Of a stretch of 64,000 bases of DNA, positions 61,439 to 64,000 are shown in pieces. Below the pieces are notes generated by a model. That model was not told the DNA's origin and did no database searches. It was given only the letters and a program-made list of their open reading frames with translations. A program made the position numbers and the translations under genes. The DNA is taken from positions 1 to 64,000 of the IMG/VR virus record IMGVR_UViG_3300001782_000005, one strand, 5' to 3'. This DNA comes from a virus. Within the stretch, counting starts at the first letter, position 1, and every line of letters begins with the position of its first letter.

Positions 61439-61457
61439 TGATTTTTAAATTTGTTCC
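61439..61457 (-). promoter_or_regulatory. RGAACAAA-type late motif before the hub-like gene
   Basis: On the minus strand GGAACAAATTTAAAAATCA ends 15 bases upstream of the start codon. Confidence 0.5.
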
Positions 61458-61467
61458 TAATATTAAG

Positions 61468-61500
61468 ACAAAAAAATAGACCTGACTTTCACCAGGCCCA
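61468..61500 (-). terminator. Weak terminator after the 61519 gene
   Basis: On the minus strand GGCCTG pairs with CAGGTC-like bases (4-6 bp) and TATTTTTTTGTC follows. The stem is short. Confidence 0.5.
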
Positions 61501-61518
61501 TTTTTTTTGGATTTGTAA

Positions 61519-62418
61519 CTAAGCAGCTTGCCTTGCCGCTTGTAATGTAGCAACAGCATTCATCATTTGTGCCGGTACGGTTAGAACACTCTCCGCTACA
61601 TCTTCCATTAATATTCTTGCATTGAGGTTTTTCTCAATTGAACTGAATCTACAAATAGAGTGGAAAAGATTCCATGAAGTAACATTGTTCGCACCAATCT
61701 CCTCTAGATACATTGAAAGAGTATTTCTACGTCTCTTGCCAACAGAACTCTCAATTGCATCTAAGACTGTAAGCATATCCTCTTCAGAAACTCTCCTATT
61801 GAAATTTGCCTCAATAAGGTGAATGATATTCTGAGAGAATACGTCGATATAAGACCCGACAGCAGTAGACATCCTTGATCTTGAATGCTCATAGTGAACC
61901 TGCCTCATCTGACCAAATTTTTGTCGGAAACCAAATCCTATACGAGGATTGTTTTCAGATTCATTGATGCAGATCCCAAAGGCAACTTCAACTGCTCTTG
62001 ATCCATTATAACTATTTGCAACAATAAGGTTAGGGTAGATGTCTCCCACCTGGGGATAATTTGTAACATTTTGTATTAGAATCTCCCCGAGCATCATCGT
62101 ATACTGATAATTCATAAATACATGCTCTGTAAATATTGGAGATCCAACTTCAGAAACTGATTCTCTAATTGACGAAAGAACAATCTCATTACCAACGAAT
62201 TGATATCCGTCAGAAACATAACCGGCATAGTCCCATTGCCCTGCTTCTTGATTCTCACGAGTAGGCGGACGTGTGAAAATTGCGAGCAGGGGTACTTGAA
62301 CCTCAGTATTTGTTTTCAACTGCTGATACATTACTTCACTATACCTATCTGAATACTGATACACGCCTGTACTATGGACAGTTAATCCCATGTCCAACGC
62401 ACGATCTAAAAATGCCAA
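61519..62418 (-). CDS. DUF932-like phage protein (299 aa)
   Basis: Starts at TTG with AGGAGG seven bases upstream. The protein has the pattern IVANSYNGSRAVEVAFGICI (about 132-151), QVHYEHSRSRM, VGSYIDVFSQNIIHLIE (about 188-204), SWNLFHSICRFSSIEKNLNA (about 249-268). This recalls DUF932-type proteins of phages and plasmids, which show a conserved NSYDGS-like turn followed by a helical half. No function is known for that family. It ends with a Met/Ala-rich helix (PAQMMNAVATLQAARQAA). Confidence 0.5.
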   Translation of the reverse strand: MAFLDRALDMGLTVHSTGVYQYSDRYSEVMYQQLKTNTEVQVPLLAIFTRPPTRENQEAGQWDYAGYVSDGYQFVGNEIVLSSIRESVSEVGSPIFTEHVFMNYQYTMMLGEILIQNVTNYPQVGDIYPNLIVANSYNGSRAVEVAFGICINESENNPRIGFGFRQKFGQMRQVHYEHSRSRMSTAVGSYIDVFSQNIIHLIEANFNRRVSEEDMLTVLDAIESSVGKRRRNTLSMYLEEIGANNVTSWNLFHSICRFSSIEKNLNARILMEDVAESVLTVPAQMMNAVATLQAARQAA

Positions 62419-62497
62419 ATTTTACCTCCTATAGTAATAGTTATTGTTGTAATACTACAACTAGAACAAATATTTAACCAAAGTATCTAGAGGGTAG

Positions 62498-62524
62498 AGA
62501 GGAGGCACATCTTTTACCTCCTCT
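62498..62524. other. Hairpin in the gap before the 62532 gene's 3' end
   Basis: AGAGGAGG pairs with CCTCCTCT (8 bp, loop of 11). TTATTTT follows on the plus strand, but the flanking genes run on the minus strand. Its role is unclear; it may end the 62532 transcript or stabilise its 3' end. Confidence 0.4.
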
Positions 62525-62531
62525 TTATTTT

Positions 62532-63068
62532 CTATGTTAGTAAATTTTCAGTCCGTAGGGTAGTTATCAAATTATTAACATAAGATTGCATATCTTGGGG
62601 CCTCAATTGCTTCACAAACTCAACATCTTTTATTATTTTCATTCTGATAGCTCCGTTGCTACCAAATATAGCTTCATTCTCCCTAAATATTCTATATTCA
62701 TATTTCTTCTGTCTATCCCTCATTTTATTCTGGATATCCTCCAGTTTAGATGGGTCCGCCGCTCGACTATGTCGGATACCAACCGTTCTATAACCCTCTC
62801 CTCTATCAATTGCGTAACCTTCCATTCTAAGTTTACGGAGGGTAACACTACAACAATACTCAACCTGACGAAGAAAATAGTCTTTCTGGTCTTGCCGGTT
62901 AAAGAAAGACGGAAGACCCCTCTCAACGCCATTTTGCCATAGTGCTTCACCAACCTGCACTGGAAAAGTTGGAGGTGGAACTATAGTTAGATCGTGATTA
63001 CTACTTTCTAACCAGTTCCTGACATAGCTATCTACTACAGTTTGCAATGGATCTTCAAAAGGGTTCAT
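62532..63068 (-). CDS. Unrecognised phage protein (178 aa)
   Basis: Start taken at ATG 63068 (MNPFEDPLQ) because GAAGGAGAG precedes it. The protein is mostly helical with a Tyr/Arg-rich middle (YFLRQVEYCCSVTLRKLRME, RGEGYRTVGIRHSR) and a basic helical stretch (MRDRQKKYEYRIFRENEA). No family recognised. It follows the Cys-rich acidic gene in the same operon. Confidence 0.6.
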   Translation of the reverse strand: MNPFEDPLQTVVDSYVRNWLESSNHDLTIVPPPTFPVQVGEALWQNGVERGLPSFFNRQDQKDYFLRQVEYCCSVTLRKLRMEGYAIDRGEGYRTVGIRHSRAADPSKLEDIQNKMRDRQKKYEYRIFRENEAIFGSNGAIRMKIIKDVEFVKQLRPQDMQSYVNNLITTLRTENLLT

Positions 63069-63143
63069 ATTTTCTCTCCTTCTCAATGATTTCTAAAAAA
63101 TCAGAAAAACAAAACCTAGTAAATTTCAATTTCTTTTAGGATC

Positions 63144-64000
63144 TCACCTCCCCTCTTCTCTCACCAGACCTACATTTTCCATAAGTTCACTTATTTCACT
63201 ATAAAGTTGACGGTTTGATGTATGTAACAAAGTTAGACGGTGAGTAAAATACATTAGTGAACCAGAAGGAAGTTTCTCTATAATATCTCGATGTCTCCCT
63301 ATTCTGGTTTTACACTTATCTATAGCATTAGTTATAGACTCTAAATCTTTATCAATTATTTTGTGAGTATGTTGACGGCGAGAACATGAAGTACAAAGTT
63401 TTTCTCTAAAATCCACTATTGGTTGTGATTTACAATCTATACATATACAACTCGCACAATATGGAGAATCTGCTCCTTTTGGATTTCTCTTACAGTTTAT
63501 ACAAGCACAACCGCCACATATAATATTTTCTTGTGCAACTCGTGATGTATTACAAACTGGACATAGAAAAATCTCAACCACTTCCTCTTCTCTTCTCTCA
63601 GCCTCTGCTTCTTGTTCAGTTACCTGCTCCTCAGAAGTTTCAATTACTTCTTCACTTACCTCTTCACCCTCACTCTTATCTTCCTCTTCAGTATCTTCAT
63701 CCTGCTCAACAATCGCTTGTTCATCTTCTACAACCTGTGTCATATCTTGAGTTTGTGATATATCATGATCTGTAGATTCTTTATCTCTAATAGTCTCTAC
63801 ATATTGTAGAAGAATTATATCACGAAAGGAACTATACTCCATCGTTGGAACTTTTTCCCTAATTAAATAACTAATCAGGTCTTCTAAAACTCCAGAAGGA
63901 ACATTAAGAGAGTCTACTGCATTTATAAAATACTCAATATGACTCATTGTTGGAAGTCTAGACAGAGTCTTTATATCAAAACCTTCCTCTTCCCGCCTAA
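63144..64000 (-). CDS. Acidic, Cys-rich protein running off the window (5' end missing)
   Basis: The frame stays open to the window edge and the internal Met at 63947 has no ribosome site, so the gene very likely begins beyond 64000. Visible parts: a helical stretch (GVLEDLISYLIREKVPTMEY), a strongly acidic run (about 60 residues rich in Glu and Asp), and a Cys-rich block with at least six CxxC pairs (CPVC, CGGC, CINC, CASC, CIDC, CTSC) that should bind several zinc ions. A helical C-terminus follows. Function unknown; multiple treble-clef or ribbon-like zinc sites are likely. Confidence 0.7.
   Translation of the reverse strand, partial: RREEEGFDIKTLSRLPTMSHIEYFINAVDSLNVPSGVLEDLISYLIREKVPTMEYSSFRDIILLQYVETIRDKESTDHDISQTQDMTQVVEDEQAIVEQDEDTEEEDKSEGEEVSEEVIETSEEQVTEQEAEAERREEEVVEIFLCPVCNTSRVAQENIICGGCACINCKRNPKGADSPYCASCICIDCKSQPIVDFREKLCTSCSRRQHTHKIIDKDLESITNAIDKCKTRIGRHRDIIEKLPSGSLMYFTHRLTLLHTSNRQLYSEISELMENVGLVREEGR

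Noticed and set aside
62463-62480. AGAACAAATATTTAAC as another late motif
   Set aside because: It faces the plus strand, where no gene follows; the flanking genes are on the minus strand.

Overview
The window is a low-GC piece of a large tailed-phage genome. It looks like a T4-like contractile-tail (myovirus) or 'jumbo' phage. The evidence is a tail sheath, a tail tube, gp25- and gp6-like baseplate proteins, a gp48/54-like tube cap, a tape measure and a T4-type large terminase, with genes on both strands and very little non-coding space. The host is probably Gram-negative: the phage carries several lipobox proteins and an OmpA/Pal-type lipoprotein. Two PilZ proteins of a style common in deltaproteobacteria-like lineages hint at the host group, but that is inference only.

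Layout. (1) 1-714: the end of a glycosyltransferase resembling polypeptide GalNAc-transferases. (2) 783-27273, + strand: five giant fibre/adhesin genes built from beta-sandwich, LamG, SPRY, PPC and BNR-like modules strung on mucin-like poly-Thr/Ser linkers. Among them sit a permuted YkgJ-like Cys protein, a BKACE (DUF849) enzyme and a GNAT protein. (3) 27368-31106: a Cys-rich protein, an unrecognised structural-type protein and the tail sheath. (4) 31177-43602, mostly - strand: an accessory island that separates the sheath from the tube. It holds lipoproteins, two PilZ proteins, an OmpA-like lipoprotein, a Hc1-like small basic protein, a duplicated winged-helix-like protein, zinc-ribbon proteins, five paralogues with the N-terminal motif DFVTNSSS, a GNAT and a radical SAM protein. 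Three structured RNA elements lie in its gaps or at its edge. (5) 43914-53014, + strand: HAD phosphatase, tail tube, a tail-assembly-chaperone pair with a frameshift, gp25, gp6 and neighbours. (6) 59421-53011, - strand: terminase, an HExxH protein, tape measure, tube cap. (7) 59629-60123, + strand: tiny coupled genes. (8) 64000-60191, - strand: hub-like protein and others.

Regulation read from the sequence. A motif RGAACAAA followed by an A-rich ATAAAG-like stretch recurs upstream of ten transcription units, mostly structural genes, on both strands (putative late promoter). A different element, CTATATATATTAATT, occurs three times, always in a divergent intergenic gap and facing the non-structural side (putative early promoter). 

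The most interesting candidates are: a mucin-type glycosyltransferase next to mucin-like fibres; the DFVTNSSS family with a radical SAM protein and a GNAT; a structured leader RNA ending in a terminator; a likely +1/-2 frameshift in the tail chaperone; and a fibre gene interrupted at a T7 run.
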